Shown: positions 39,001-49,431 of the stretch, one piece after another
Layout: each line of letters opens with the position of its first letter
Position numbering within the stretch: the stretch's first letter is position 1
Assembly (NCBI GenBank): GCA_051294375.1
Contig: CM119271.1
Coordinates: 1,172,721-1,236,720 of the forward strand
Source of the DNA: Paraspadella gotoi
Lineage: Eukaryota > Chaetognatha
Direction: 5' to 3'
Length of the DNA: 64,000 bases
Made by a program: the position numbers and the translations under genes
Notes under the pieces: model-generated
Databases searched by the model: none
What the model saw: the letters and a program-made list of their open reading frames with translations, nothing else
What the model was told of the DNA's origin: nothing

Positions 39001-42000
39001 AAACAGAAAAAACGTCAAACATTTTTCTACATATTAAAAAAAAACATTACGTTAATCTTGATATGCAGTAAACCAAGGAAATGATCAGTTTCGTGTCAGT
39101 GGGGTAAACCAACCTTAGCCTTCTCCTCCTGCGTCTCCTTTTGAGAAGTGACCAGCTCAAATTGTAATTTGGAGTTCTCCGCCTCCAGCGCCTCCACGCG
39201 GCTCCGCTGCTCCTCCAGTCTCTTGGTCATCGGCGCGCTAGGCTTGTCGTCGTCCGACTCCTCGACGCGGCGTCGCTTCTGACGATCTTGTTGAGCGCGA
39301 TAACCGTCCTGAAGGATCTGGAGGCGCTTATCCATCACCTCTTCGGCGGCGTGCTGAGCGTCAGCGACCCTCTCTTCGTACTGTTCTTGGATCTGAACGA
39401 GTTGCACCGACATCTCGTCCGTGACCTCCCGTCGAATTCGATTCTCCATCTCACGATTCTCGCGACTCTTCTTTCGCAGGTTCTCCTTCAGCGCCGCGAT
39501 GATCTTTTTCATCTGGTCTCCCTTTTTTAAAAAAAAAGATAGAATAATAAAATTTTATTTAGAGGACTTAGCTAATAACTTTTATCCTTGCTTTTTACCT
39601 GTTCAATCGTGTAGAAAGGCTCTTCTTTGCATCGACAAGTGGTGGGCACGCCAAGGGCGGCGGGAGCAGAGCTGGTGGGAGCGGGGAGGATAGCAGAGGG
39701 GATAGCGGAGGGAATAGCGGAGGGGATAGCGGAGGGGGCTATCTCGGAATCCGCGGAGGCGGCGGATGAAGCGGTAGAGACCGCGGCTGAGGGTCTCGTG
39801 GCTCCTTTTGTTCCCACCGGTTTGACCCCAGCCACAGCGGGTTTGGCTATTAAAGAAGTTTTCGGTTTTGCGGCGCCGTTTCCTTGAACGGAGACTTTGT
39901 GTGGCGGCACAGCGGGCGGACCCATGAATTCTTAAAAGAATAATATTTATATCAAATCACGTTCTACTGTAATTCTACAGTAAATCAATGGTTTCTCCAA
40001 AAGATATTGTTCACTCACTCGGTTTCTCCTTGATCTCCACAACCTTGGCAGGCGGATCCGGTTGCGCCAATATCACGATTTCTTTGGCGATGGCCGAGAA
40101 CTTGATGGCGTGGAGCGTCTCGTCGAAGGTGGACGCCAATTGATTCACATTTACAATCATCATGGCGTGACCTTTGCCTTCGAGGAAGATAGAAAAGATG
40201 TGAGTCTAAGATATGTTATTTTCAGTCAGACTCGAATTCTCACCTTGAAAGAAAGTTTGAAAGAGACGGGTGAGTTTGGATTCGCGAAAGGGGACGATCT
40301 GATGCTTGGCGGTCGGGTGAGTTTGATTAAACTTCATCGCCTGAAAACAAACAAAAGACATCACGTATTTAGAAACGCGAAGCATCTGGCTTTGAGGACA
40401 TTGGATTTTTCTCTTAAAAATCGCTAAAACTCGAAAGCGATGGTAGGTCGGTTTTCCAATTTATAACATGGTCGATACGGCAGAGTTTCAACAAAATAAT
40501 ATTCCGAACCCTTACCTGAATGCATCTGCCAAGGGTGAGCAGAGTTGTGTTGATGTTGGCGCTCTCCTTGAGCCGATCACCCTCGGTACGCGTCTTTTTC
40601 TGCCGCTCAGACCCGGCTAGGTCGACCAGGTGCAGCATGGAGGTGCGTGCCACTTTGGGCGTCTCCGCGTCGACGATGCGAACGAGGGAGATGGTGAAGA
40701 TGCAATGGGACCGACTCGAATTGTGATTCAATTTCGTCGCCGCCTTGTGTAGATTTTTTTGACCTTCATTGCGAGGAAATTCGTCAGTTATAGTATTTTT
40801 TTTTAACTCGACCCCAATAAAAATGTGGACTGACCGGCGAGCATCACCCTGTAGGCTTCATCGGCGTTTTTGACAAAAATCTTCTTCAACCCTCTGATAT
40901 AAACGTTGCCGTTCGCATCGTCCGACAGACGAAGGACATTACGGGTGAACTTCTTTCCTGGTTTATGAGATGTTATACAACAACAGATTAGACATTTAAA
41001 TTTGTATATATATATAACAGAATACGAATTTTCTCAGTCATAGTTTCCCCTCAAACTGTCATTCAAGCCTGACTCACCCTTTTTCATGGTGGGAATCTTC
41101 TCGAGCAAATCGTAAATGAACTCGTTGTAGATTTCGGCGAAGGAAACCCAGACGGAAAATCGCACGTTTCCTTGGGCCTGGGGGAAGAGAAGTATACATA
41201 ATATATCAATCATGAAATGTATTAATTACAACAACTAAGAAAACGAACAAAAAAGAAACCTGAACGTCGACCAAGAGATCCTCGTGATCACGGTTGAGTT
41301 CCGGCAACATCTCCAACTCTTCGGTGCCCAGCGAGGGTCGCATGGAGGAATCGGTGGCGGATCCGTCGCTCGTCCGGTCCGAACTCGCGCGGGAAAGGCG
41401 GGGATCTTAAGAGTGGCTCACTATTAGTTTCGAGGTGCAGGGAGGAGGGAAAGGTGCTTCCGCAAACTTACCTAAAATCGAAGCCTCGATGGTCTTATTC
41501 GAATTGATGGAGGCGTCTTGGGCGTCGCCGTCCAGGCTCATCATCATCACCTCGTGCTTTTCCTGGAGAAGGAAGAATTTAAGAATGGGAATTTTAGTCA
41601 GTCTCTCTCTCCCTCTCTCTCTCTCTCTCACTTTGGCCCCCTTAGCGACGTCCTCATCCGAGAGACGAACGACGTTGCTGAACATGTTTGGCTGGTATTT
41701 GGCCGAGTCGTCCAGTTGCGCTTCGATGCTGTTGAAGAGGACGTCAAGGCTTCGCGGGAGAATCCCTGGGTCGGCGCCGGAACCTGAGGGTCAAATCAAG
41801 TAAAACTAGTCAGTCAGCTTCTTGTATTTGAACGCTCGTACGGATTACAAAAGAATATTATATCACTTCATTGGCAGGGAAGCCAAACTCTTAGGGAGCA
41901 AGACTTGTATGAAAGCTTAAAGGTGTTGCCATGTTATATTTTATTAAACCTCCATACCCTGCCAAAAGTCAGAGGCAAGATGGCTTACTTGTTGAATAAA

Positions 42001-43061
42001 TGGATAATTTGGTTGTAAAAATATCACAATCAGAATTTAGTGTAACACTAGCCTTGAATGGTATAGGTCTTTCCCGAGTTGGTGACTCCATAGGTAAAAA
42101 CGAGGCAGTTCTGTCCGTTGACAAAGTCGTTGACCGTATCCAGCGTCGTCTCCTCAAAGAACTGTTTTTGGTTGACCTCAGGATCGACGATTTTGGAGAA
42201 GGTATACTTGTGCGAGGCTTGCCCACTCCCGTGGACAAAGTTTTTGTAGTTGTGGGAGTCTTTCGGGGCGTTGAGAAGGATGTCGTTCCCATTGGCGATG
42301 GACACGCAGCCTTGGTCTTCGCCTGGAGTTAGTGAGAGGAACATGTTAGAGATGGAGTCACATAACGAGCAAGTAAGTAGAAAAACAAAGGGGGAAAACG
42401 AGGAGCACCGTTGGCGATTTCTTCGGGTAGAAAAGGGCGAACGCGAAGAAAAACACGGAGTGGCTCTTGGCCGGGCATCACGTTGGTAAACCGCCGTTTG
42501 GGTCTCTGTAGGGAAATCGTTATTCGTTTATCAGTTGCGCCGCGACGACTCGCGGAGCAACTCTATGAGACACTTGGGGGTCGGTCTTTCGGTCTGTCCC
42601 ACTTATAAAGAATAAAAGACGGAATCCCGATGCCGCGCAATGTCACGTGACCAACCGGAAATACACGTGATAAGGCCGTCACTGCGGCGCAACACATTTG
42701 AATTACGGTTCTTGTTTATTTATCAATCCATCAATAAATCAATCAATCATTTAATGGAATCTTGCGGGTTTTTTTCATCTAACCTTAGGCTGAGCTTGAG
42801 GCTTCGGTGTGGGATCGAAGGCTTTACTTCCAAAAAGATTGACCTTGACGTGTTTGACTTCGGAGTCGACTTCGGTGTCGGAGTCAGACTCGTCCGAGTC
42901 GGATACGTTAACCGGGATGTAGGATCCCATATCCCGCTTCTGAGGAAGGGAGAGGAAAACGGAGAGGAAAACGGAGACGAGGAGGCAAGAAAAGAATAAA
43001 GAGCAATGCAGGATTGTAGGAAACTAAAAGGGCAAAAGAAACTTACCTGTTTGCTAAACAT
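33054..43061 (-). CDS. KIF20B: Kinesin-6 family motor, KIF20B (MPHOSPH1/MKlp) type
   Basis: Plus-end microtubule motor expected at the central spindle. Twenty-five phased exons (first 43047-43061, last 33054-33227) give 1824 aa; human KIF20B is about 1820. The motor has [12 protein letters not shown]-loop [10 protein letters not shown] (~residue 172), switch I NHNSSRSH (~395) and VDLAGSE (~424), plus an extended acidic insertion between exons at 41632 and 41260, typical of kinesin-6. A long coiled coil runs ~660-1580 (exons 39114-39521, 37538-38089, 37099-37425, 36645-36968, 36062-36481, 35622-35990, 35430-35534, 35093-35343). A basic, Ser/Asp-rich tail follows. The linker exon 39599-39930 has an SAIP tetrapeptide tandem. 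The intron after exon 42053-42322 begins GCTAGT (GC-AG). KIF20A is about half this length, so KIF20B is preferred. Confidence 0.93.
36523..36600. repeat. 18-bp tandem repeat in a kinesin intron
   Basis: More than three exact units of AATAATAATAATTATTAG lie next to exon 36062-36481. Each unit is partly self-complementary. Confidence 0.9.
38642..39030 (-). pseudogene. Decayed open frame of unknown origin in a kinesin intron
   Basis: In the 1-kb intron between exons 39114 and 38089 the minus strand has protein-like sequence that is not low-complexity: ...[20 protein letters not shown], then [20 protein letters not shown], ending at TAA near 38642. Upstream coherent peptide ([19 protein letters not shown]) continues in a different frame after one missing A near 38935, with a TGA before it. 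It is not in phase with the kinesin and I do not recognise the family. It reads as a degraded gene or transposon fragment. Confidence 0.4.
41602..41631. repeat. (GA)n tract (sense strand) abutting a kinesin splice donor
   Basis: On the kinesin strand the donor of exon 41632-41783 reads GTGAGAGAGAGAG and passes without a break into a GA microsatellite. Confidence 0.9.
41890..42016 (+). repeat. Dispersed ~125-bp repeat, copy 4
   Basis: Contains TGAAAGCTTAAAGGTGTTGC, then CAGAGGCAAGATGGCTTACT, then GGATAATTTGGTTG, in the order seen in the TEP introns. It lies in the kinesin GC-AG intron. Confidence 0.65.
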
Positions 43062-44058
43062 TCTTGAGTTTCGTTGTTCCTTTATCCGGCCATAAAGTAA
43101 AAAGTATCTGAGGTGATCTTTTTAAATATTTAACTAAGGCTTAACAATAAACAAAATAATTTTATCTTTTCGGAAAAAATTCACCGTAAAAAGCAAATTA
43201 TTATTATACATAAGTTTCCGTCTCGAATGTGGTAAAACGAAAATAAAAGACATCCATGATTTTTTTTAAACAAAGTTACTAACGTATAATTTATATTCAT
43301 AATGCAAAATTGAATTATTTATTATGATTTCTTCAGCAATTATTGTAATTTGGTTATATATATCTATAAGAATAACTTTTCATCAGTTTTAATTAACCAA
43401 AAAAAATAAAATGGAAACTAAGGAGATTTTAGAAACCGTTAATCATATTGAGACAATGTCCGCTTTTTTATCGATTCATTTTCAACTTCAAGCTCAATGA
43501 ATTTCATAACCAAATACGTTTAAAATTTTTTCGGTCTTAACAAAATTTCCGATACAATAGATTACACAGGATTTTGACACTCATATAGTAAGTAATTAGG
43601 GATAATTAGGAGCGAGAAAAATGAAAAGATTAAACGAATCAACCATTTTGGCAATGATTAGCGGCGCTAAAAAATTTTTATCTGTAAATTTTTTTAATGC
43701 AACGTTAAAATATGTTATGCAATAACTACTACAAAAATCTGAATATCCACATACAGATTCCTTTTTTAATTCATAATTTATACAACCATAAACTTCATAA
43801 TATAAAACTAATGCTTTATAATTTCTTTAAGCTGGTGGAAACTGAACCAATAATAAAAACTGAATCGGTTATGCTAATTATTAAAAAAATATTGAAGCAA
43901 AATAAGGTGAAAAAAAAACAAGACTAGTAAGACCTTAAAAGGGCTTTAGTTATGTCTCCCTCGTCACAATGCGGAAAAAATAAAAATTCAGTATCAAAAT
44001 ATTTACAAATATTCAATGTTTTAAGACTAGTTCACGTTTTTAATCAAATGAAATGAAT
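43062..44058. other. AT-rich spacer, kinesin start to MAP2K stop
   Basis: Very AT-rich. Must contain the kinesin promoter and the MAP2K 3'UTR. Short frames here lack any recognisable protein character. Confidence 0.5.
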
Positions 44059-45096
44059 TCATTTTTCATCTACATTTGCGTCAAGAATTTCTGAAGCCCA
44101 GGACGCCATATCAATAGAATCAGGATCACTGTATAAATCAAGCAACGGATGCTCTAGCAATTGGTTATAGTTTAGTCGTTCTTCAACGTTTTTAGCAAGA
44201 CATTGAGAAGTAAAGTCTTCAAATTCTTTGGAAAACTTTCCAGTGGGCAATCTTGGTGGTTCATCTTCCACAACTTGTTTCAGTTGTTCGAAAGGAGTTT
44301 TCCAACTTTGATAAGGAAACGTGCCAGTTGCGATTTCGACGAGTGTAATACCAAAAGACCAAACATCTGATTTTATGTTATAACCCCGCTGCCCCGCCGA
44401 AGGGTTAATCCGTTCTGGCGCCATGTATGGTTTGCAGCCAGCATCAATGGTTTTGGCCACCGAATCCACTAAGTACCCACTTATTCCAAAATCACATATC
44501 TTAATTCTCCCTTGGCGATCAATTAGGATGTTGGAGGGTTTCACATCTCTATGAATTACCTTCAGTTTAGAGTAAAGATAATGCAATGCCTTCAGAATCG
44601 AAATCGCAATTTTGACAAGAAAGGGCTCTGGAAATTCTCGCTCCAGTTTAAACACCCTTCGATAGAATTTATCGAGACTGGAGTCCATTACTTCCATGCA
44701 TATCCAAACATCCCCTTCACGAAACATGGCGCCATAGAACTGCACCATGTACTTGCAATCCCCCGACCGCATATTGATATCCAAGTCCATAAGTAACCTT
44801 TTTTGTTCAGTGTTATTCACTGTACAAGAGATCCGTTTTACGGCCATAACAGTTTTACTGGGCGTATGCTCCATTTTTTCAACTACGCCATAAGCACCCC
44901 TTCCAAGTTCTTCGGTTGCTTTTAAATCGGTGGTTTCCACTTCATAAGTAATGTTTTCAATTGTCACTGTAAAGGAGTCCAGGGAGTGTAGTTGAGGGGG
45001 AACAACGGTCGGTTCTGTCACGGTTGGAGCAATCGGTTCAAAAGGTATAAGCTTCGGTCCTTTTTTTCGATTCGGTGTTCCAGATGTGGCAGACAT
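44059..45096 (-). CDS. MAP2K6: MAP kinase kinase, MKK3/MKK6 type (p38 activator), intronless
   Basis: Dual-specificity kinase that phosphorylates p38 MAP kinases. 345 aa in one exon (human MKK6 334). The N-terminus has a basic docking-site-like RKKGPKLIPFEP. Kinase motifs: GRGAYGVVEK (P-loop), MAVKRI (catalytic Lys), VIHRDVKPSN, DFGISGYLVD, activation loop SVAKTIDAGCKPYMAPE with the Ser-x-Ala-x-Thr pair, SDVWSFGITL, and C-terminal FTSQCLAKN. The activation loop and the MDLDINMR segment place it with MKK3/6 rather than MEK1/2 or MKK4/7. Met at 45096 was chosen: the frame stays open upstream but the N-terminus there is unlike the family. The gene has no intron and is AT-richer than its neighbours, so it may be a retrocopy; all catalytic residues are intact. 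Confidence 0.93.
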   Translation of the reverse strand: MSATSGTPNRKKGPKLIPFEPIAPTVTEPTVVPPQLHSLDSFTVTIENITYEVETTDLKATEELGRGAYGVVEKMEHTPSKTVMAVKRISCTVNNTEQKRLLMDLDINMRSGDCKYMVQFYGAMFREGDVWICMEVMDSSLDKFYRRVFKLEREFPEPFLVKIAISILKALHYLYSKLKVIHRDVKPSNILIDRQGRIKICDFGISGYLVDSVAKTIDAGCKPYMAPERINPSAGQRGYNIKSDVWSFGITLVEIATGTFPYQSWKTPFEQLKQVVEDEPPRLPTGKFSKEFEDFTSQCLAKNVEERLNYNQLLEHPLLDLYSDPDSIDMASWASEILDANVDEK

Positions 45097-45378
45097 TGTT
45101 GAAAGGTTAAGTTCGTACAAATATTTAATATCAACCTGATAAGGAACAATGATTATGAACAAAACTTATTCACACTCTCACTATGATTAATTCGTTTTGC
45201 CTATATTATATATTTCTGGTAGAATTTAATGTGATAAGGGAACAAAATCGACAACATAGTAGGAATCAAGTTACAGAAAATTGTTGAGAAACACCAAAAA
45301 AAGCATAATACATGCAAATTATATTTATTTGACTTTAAATATCTACAATAACACAAAAACTAAGAAATTGACAATTCA

Positions 45379-48300
45379 TCAACGATAAGAATATCCACCT
45401 CCCGAGGGATTATAACCCCCGCGCTGGTTGTTACCACCGCCCATGAAGCCAGATTGCTGTCCATAATTGTTTCCTCCAGAACCATATCCCCCGCTACCAG
45501 TCCGAGACGATGCAAAGCGATCTTCTTGACCTCCGTGACCGTATTCTCTCACCATATTCCCGCTATCGCCACTTGGTCGGTTACCGAACATGGATCCGCG
45601 ATCGGAGGAGCCACCATGATCCCCAGGTTTAAAAGGGTCATATTGCCGAGATGGTGAATGATTGCTCCTCTGGAAAACATCGCGAGAATCATTAAAATCG
45701 CCAAGCCCGGGAATACCACCACCACCACCGCTGAGACTACTGCTACCCCCAGATGGGCGGAAAGTATCCTTAGCAGGAGCTACAGAAGTTGGATTGCTTC
45801 CACTAAGATTACTGCTAATTCCAAGCGAAGCCAACGCCGCCGAAGCAGTAACATCTGAGCTTTGCTGGGTTCCATGAAATTGGGACGTAAGCGTATTAAG
45901 TGCATTTACTTCTTGACTTAACATCTGACTAATATTGCTCAATGTTGTCATTTTTTGCTTGTTGGATAGTCCTGGGGCATTTGCAACGTTTCGTGCCTGT
46001 TTCTGAAGCATCTGAATATTTTTTTCATGCTGCTCTTTTTTGGCATTAAATTGAGCTATTGCTGGATCGGGAGTTTCGAGACCAATCCCTAAACCAGAAC
46101 CTAGCATTCCTGTACCAGCCGAATTACGTGGTCCACTGGTTAATATATCCATAGGATGCACATTAGAACGGCCACTATCTAATCCCACCCCCGCAGGTGT
46201 GTAAGAGTGGGCTACGCTCGCACTTGTCGGCATGGAAGCCATTTGCGCTTGAGCAATACTTTGTTGTCGAAGATTCTCAGCTTCGCGCCGTCTTCGCAAC
46301 TCATCTGCTTCCCGACGTCGATTCTCTTCCTCCTGTCGACGCAGACTCTCCTCTCGGCGGATGCGTTCCTGCTCAGCCTGTTCGCGCTTCCGACGTTCTT
46401 CTCTGAGACGTTCTTCCTCTCTTCTCTTGCGTTCCAGTCGTTCAACTTCTTCCTTTCTCCTCTTTTCATCTTCTTCCTCTTTCCTTCTTTTTCGTTCACG
46501 TTCGTCTTTCTCTTCCCTTTCTCGACGTCTCTTACGACGATCTTCTTCATCCTTTTCCCTTTCCTTTCTACGTTTCTCCCTTTCCTCCTCTTCTTTTTTA
46601 CGTCTTTCCTCTTCCTCTTTACGCTTCTTTTCTTCAATCTCTTCTCTTTCCTTTCTTTTTTTCTCGAGTTTTTCTTGACGTCGTCGTTCTTCTTCCTCTT
46701 TCTTTTTGCGTTCTTCCTCCTCTCTTTTTTTCCTTTCTTCCTCGCGTTTCTTGGCCTCCTCTTTCAAAACGCGCTCCCTTTCTTCCTTTTCCTTCTGTTC
46801 TTTCTCTTGCTTCTCCATAAAAACAGCTAAAATATTTTCAAATAAATCAACAAATATATTATTTCCAGAAATATTCGCACCACGATATTTATCCAAAGAC
46901 TCCCTGCTCAATTTTGCATCTTTGAACTCGACATATGCATATCCTTTTGCAGAACCATCTGCATTAGTTGGCAACACAATAGCTTCTGCCTCGCGAAAAA
47001 CGGTGCAGAGTTCGAGATCAGTGGTAACGCCAGGAAGATTGCTTATGTACAAAGTTTTGTCAATCTTTGTAGCGTGAACAGCAGAAGCTAATCCTTCGGG
47101 CAATTTTCCAGGTTTCGGTACTTGAATTGGTACTTTTTTAAGCTCTTCTGATGCGATTTCAGTCTGAAGCACATTCTTCCATGCATTTGGTGACAAAACT
47201 TTCAAAATTTGAAGCATTTGAGTTGAATCTATAGGAAGGTGCTCATCACTTCTTGCCAACCGAGCTGTTGGAAATTCTTTCTTTAATTCCGCCCGTGCCT
47301 GCTTTGCATCCGTTTCATTTGAGTACAACAAAGTAGCTGTAGCCCTTTTTTCTTTTCCTTTTAACCCGATGTAGTTTATATTACAAGATATAGCTTTTTC
47401 AAGAGGAACAAAATTTTTAGCTTCTTGATCAGTTTTTTCAACGTTACGAGAGTCTAATCTTAAAAGCTTTTTCGTGTCTTCAACAGATAAGTTATGAATC
47501 AATATGTGCTTAGAACGTCTTCTGTCTATTTTATCCTTGAGAGCATCCAATAACTTAGTTTGGCTATCATTCCAATCAACCGTGGTCATGAGATTTCTTC
47601 TAGCCCTTCGTAATACTTCGTCTTCGATACGTCGCTCGTCGTCGATCTTTCTTCTTTCTTCCTCCCTCTTGCGTCTTTCTCGATCTCGCCTTTCTCTTTC
47701 TTCTTCCTCCTTTTTCCTTCTTTCTCTCCTTTCTTTTTCTTTTTTATCTTCGCGCTCACGATCTGATCGAGGACTTCTGTGTCGCGCCTGACTGCTTCCT
47801 CTACTCGAATCCCTTTCTAACTTTTTCTCTTCTTTCTTTTCTTCTTCGTTGCTTTTAGTTTCGACTTTGCTTTGATCTGATGTCTCAACTTTATCTTGCT
47901 TTTTATCCGTTTTATCTGAATCGAGTTTCTGGCCAGATTCGGTCGTCGTTTTTGATTTATCTTCGACTTTGCCGCTTGTCGGGACATCCGTAGTTTCTAA
48001 CTCTGTATCAGAAACCACCTCAGTTTCCATCGCTTCTTCCGGTTTATTTTCGTTCTTCCTCGCTTCGGAATCCTCTTCGGCGCTGGCAGCTTTCGCCTTT
48101 ACAGACTTGTCTTTGTCACCTTCGGCTTCGTCCACGACTTCCCATCCTTCCATGTCAGCGAGATCTTCCACTTCAACTCCTTCAACATCCATTCCTTCCG
48201 GAATAATCGACTGAGAAAACTGCGCCACCTCCGACTTTTTTGCGTTGCCGTCTTCAACGGATTGCCCATCATCCTTTTTCACGGCGTCATCGTCCACGAT

Positions 48301-49431
48301 CATAAGTTCTGCCATATCCTGTGCATCGGTCTCATCTTCTTCAAGAACAATTGTTTCTTTCGCGCCCGGCTTTTTAACCTCGACAACTTGAACCTCATTA
48401 TCCTTATCGTCTTCCTCCGCTTTTTTGCTATACTGGGTTTGTTCAGCCTTTTCTTTCGCCGTTTCATCTGCCTTTTTTTTAATATCCTCGTCGGCCGCCG
48501 TCTCAACTGCTTCTTTTCCATCTTTAGTTTCCTCAGCCTTTTCTATCGCGTCCCCGCCTTTTTCATCTTCATTGGATTTCTCTGCAATGTCCTTGCTCTC
48601 CTCTTCCACGGCTTTGCTTGGTTCCTTCTCACCGGACGTGCTCTTGTCCAATTGCTCGACAAACTTTTCCGCCTCATCTATAACATCCGGGACCTTTTCC
48701 TCGATGGCCTCGTCCGGCTTCTCTTGATCGGCCTCCTCCGTCTTTTTTTCACTTTGGTTTCCGGCGTCGACCTCGGCCGTGTCGGTGGCGGTGGCGTCGG
48801 CCTTAACGGCGGCAATGGAATTTGAGGTGACGGCGGCATCGGCAACATCCATCCCCTCGCCGACCCCGTTAACGTCTCCGTCCTTATTCTCATTTTCCGC
48901 TGACGCTGCTTCATCGTCTTCCGCTTTTTTTGCTTTCGACGCCGCCTCCGCCGCCGCCGCCGACGCCGTCGCCGCCGTCGCGGCCGCCACCTTGGCGCGC
49001 ATAGAACGTCGGGCCCCCGCATTGGCTGACCCGCGCCCGCGCGTCGCCCGTTGAACCCGCCCCGTTTGCTTCACCTCCGTTGTCTTGGACGTTTTGGCGG
49101 CGTTGTTCGTCTTACCGGTCCCAGCGTTGTTCGATTTGTCGACGAAGGCAGAGTTGGTCGCGGAACCCACTTTTGTCGCCTTGTCGGCTCCAGTATTGGA
49201 CGTCTTGTCGGCTCCAGTATTGGACGTCTTGTCGGCTCCAGTATTGGACGTCTTGTCGGCTCCAGTATTGGACGTCTTGTCGGCTCCAGGGTTGGACGTC
49301 TTGTCGGCCCCCGAGGTGGATGGATTCTTGGTCGATTTGGCGGCACCGGAGTCAGTCGATTCCATAGCCTCTTCCTCTTCTTCGTCGTCGTCGCCGTCGA
49401 GGACGACGAGCCCTTCGAGATCTTCATCCAT
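45379..49431 (-). CDS. Large intronless RRM protein with ER/K-rich and Gly-rich regions (nucleolin-like RRM)
   Basis: Single exon of 1350 aa, start MDEDLEGLVVLDGDDDEE. Regions: acidic start; tandem GADKTSNT octapeptides (~40-85); long Glu/Lys/Asp/Ala-rich disorder (~100-560); a charged RERRRKEEE stretch; a first divergent RRM-like fold around HILIHNLS (~640-750); a clear RRM (~790-865) with RNP2 LYISNL and RNP1 KGYAYVEF, closest in feel to nucleolin; ~190 residues of almost pure E/R/K, probably a single alpha-helix or coiled coil; then a Gln/Ser/Gly-rich tail ending in GGGYSYR. The layout RRM - ERK - Gly-rich recalls SAFB, but no SAP domain is seen. Probably a nuclear RNA-binding scaffold; the exact orthologue is not recognised. 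The frame is also open upstream of the chosen Met, but that stretch is Phe/Ser-rich and unconvincing. Confidence 0.85.
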   Translation of the reverse strand: MDEDLEGLVVLDGDDDEEEEEAMESTDSGAAKSTKNPSTSGADKTSNPGADKTSNTGADKTSNTGADKTSNTGADKTSNTGADKATKVGSATNSAFVDKSNNAGTGKTNNAAKTSKTTEVKQTGRVQRATRGRGSANAGARRSMRAKVAAATAATASAAAAEAASKAKKAEDDEAASAENENKDGDVNGVGEGMDVADAAVTSNSIAAVKADATATDTAEVDAGNQSEKKTEEADQEKPDEAIEEKVPDVIDEAEKFVEQLDKSTSGEKEPSKAVEEESKDIAEKSNEDEKGGDAIEKAEETKDGKEAVETAADEDIKKKADETAKEKAEQTQYSKKAEEDDKDNEVQVVEVKKPGAKETIVLEEDETDAQDMAELMIVDDDAVKKDDGQSVEDGNAKKSEVAQFSQSIIPEGMDVEGVEVEDLADMEGWEVVDEAEGDKDKSVKAKAASAEEDSEARKNENKPEEAMETEVVSDTELETTDVPTSGKVEDKSKTTTESGQKLDSDKTDKKQDKVETSDQSKVETKSNEEEKKEEKKLERDSSRGSSQARHRSPRSDREREDKKEKERRERRKKEEEERERRDRERRKREEERRKIDDERRIEDEVLRRARRNLMTTVDWNDSQTKLLDALKDKIDRRRSKHILIHNLSVEDTKKLLRLDSRNVEKTDQEAKNFVPLEKAISCNINYIGLKGKEKRATATLLYSNETDAKQARAELKKEFPTARLARSDEHLPIDSTQMLQILKVLSPNAWKNVLQTEIASEELKKVPIQVPKPGKLPEGLASAVHATKIDKTLYISNLPGVTTDLELCTVFREAEAIVLPTNADGSAKGYAYVEFKDAKLSRESLDKYRGANISGNNIFVDLFENILAVFMEKQEKEQKEKEERERVLKEEAKKREEERKKREEEERKKKEEEERRRQEKLEKKRKEREEIEEKKRKEEEERRKKEEEEREKRRKEREKDEEDRRKRRREREEKDERERKRRKEEEDEKRRKEEVERLERKRREEERLREERRKREQAEQERIRREESLRRQEEENRRREADELRRRREAENLRQQSIAQAQMASMPTSASVAHSYTPAGVGLDSGRSNVHPMDILTSGPRNSAGTGMLGSGLGIGLETPDPAIAQFNAKKEQHEKNIQMLQKQARNVANAPGLSNKQKMTTLSNISQMLSQEVNALNTLTSQFHGTQQSSDVTASAALASLGISSNLSGSNPTSVAPAKDTFRPSGGSSSLSGGGGGIPGLGDFNDSRDVFQRSNHSPSRQYDPFKPGDHGGSSDRGSMFGNRPSGDSGNMVREYGHGGQEDRFASSRTGSGGYGSGGNNYGQQSGFMGGGNNQRGGYNPSGGGYSYR
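49180..49310. repeat. 24-bp coding minisatellite
   Basis: About five near-identical 24-bp units (plus-strand TTGTCGGCTCCAGTATTGGA plus CGTC) encode tandem GADKTSNT in the RRM protein. Near-perfect copy identity implies recent expansion. Confidence 0.9.

Noticed and set aside
46207-46830. 207-codon plus-strand frame rich in Phe, Leu and Ser
   Set aside because: It is the antisense shadow of the E/R/K-rich segment of the RRM gene; composition explains it fully.
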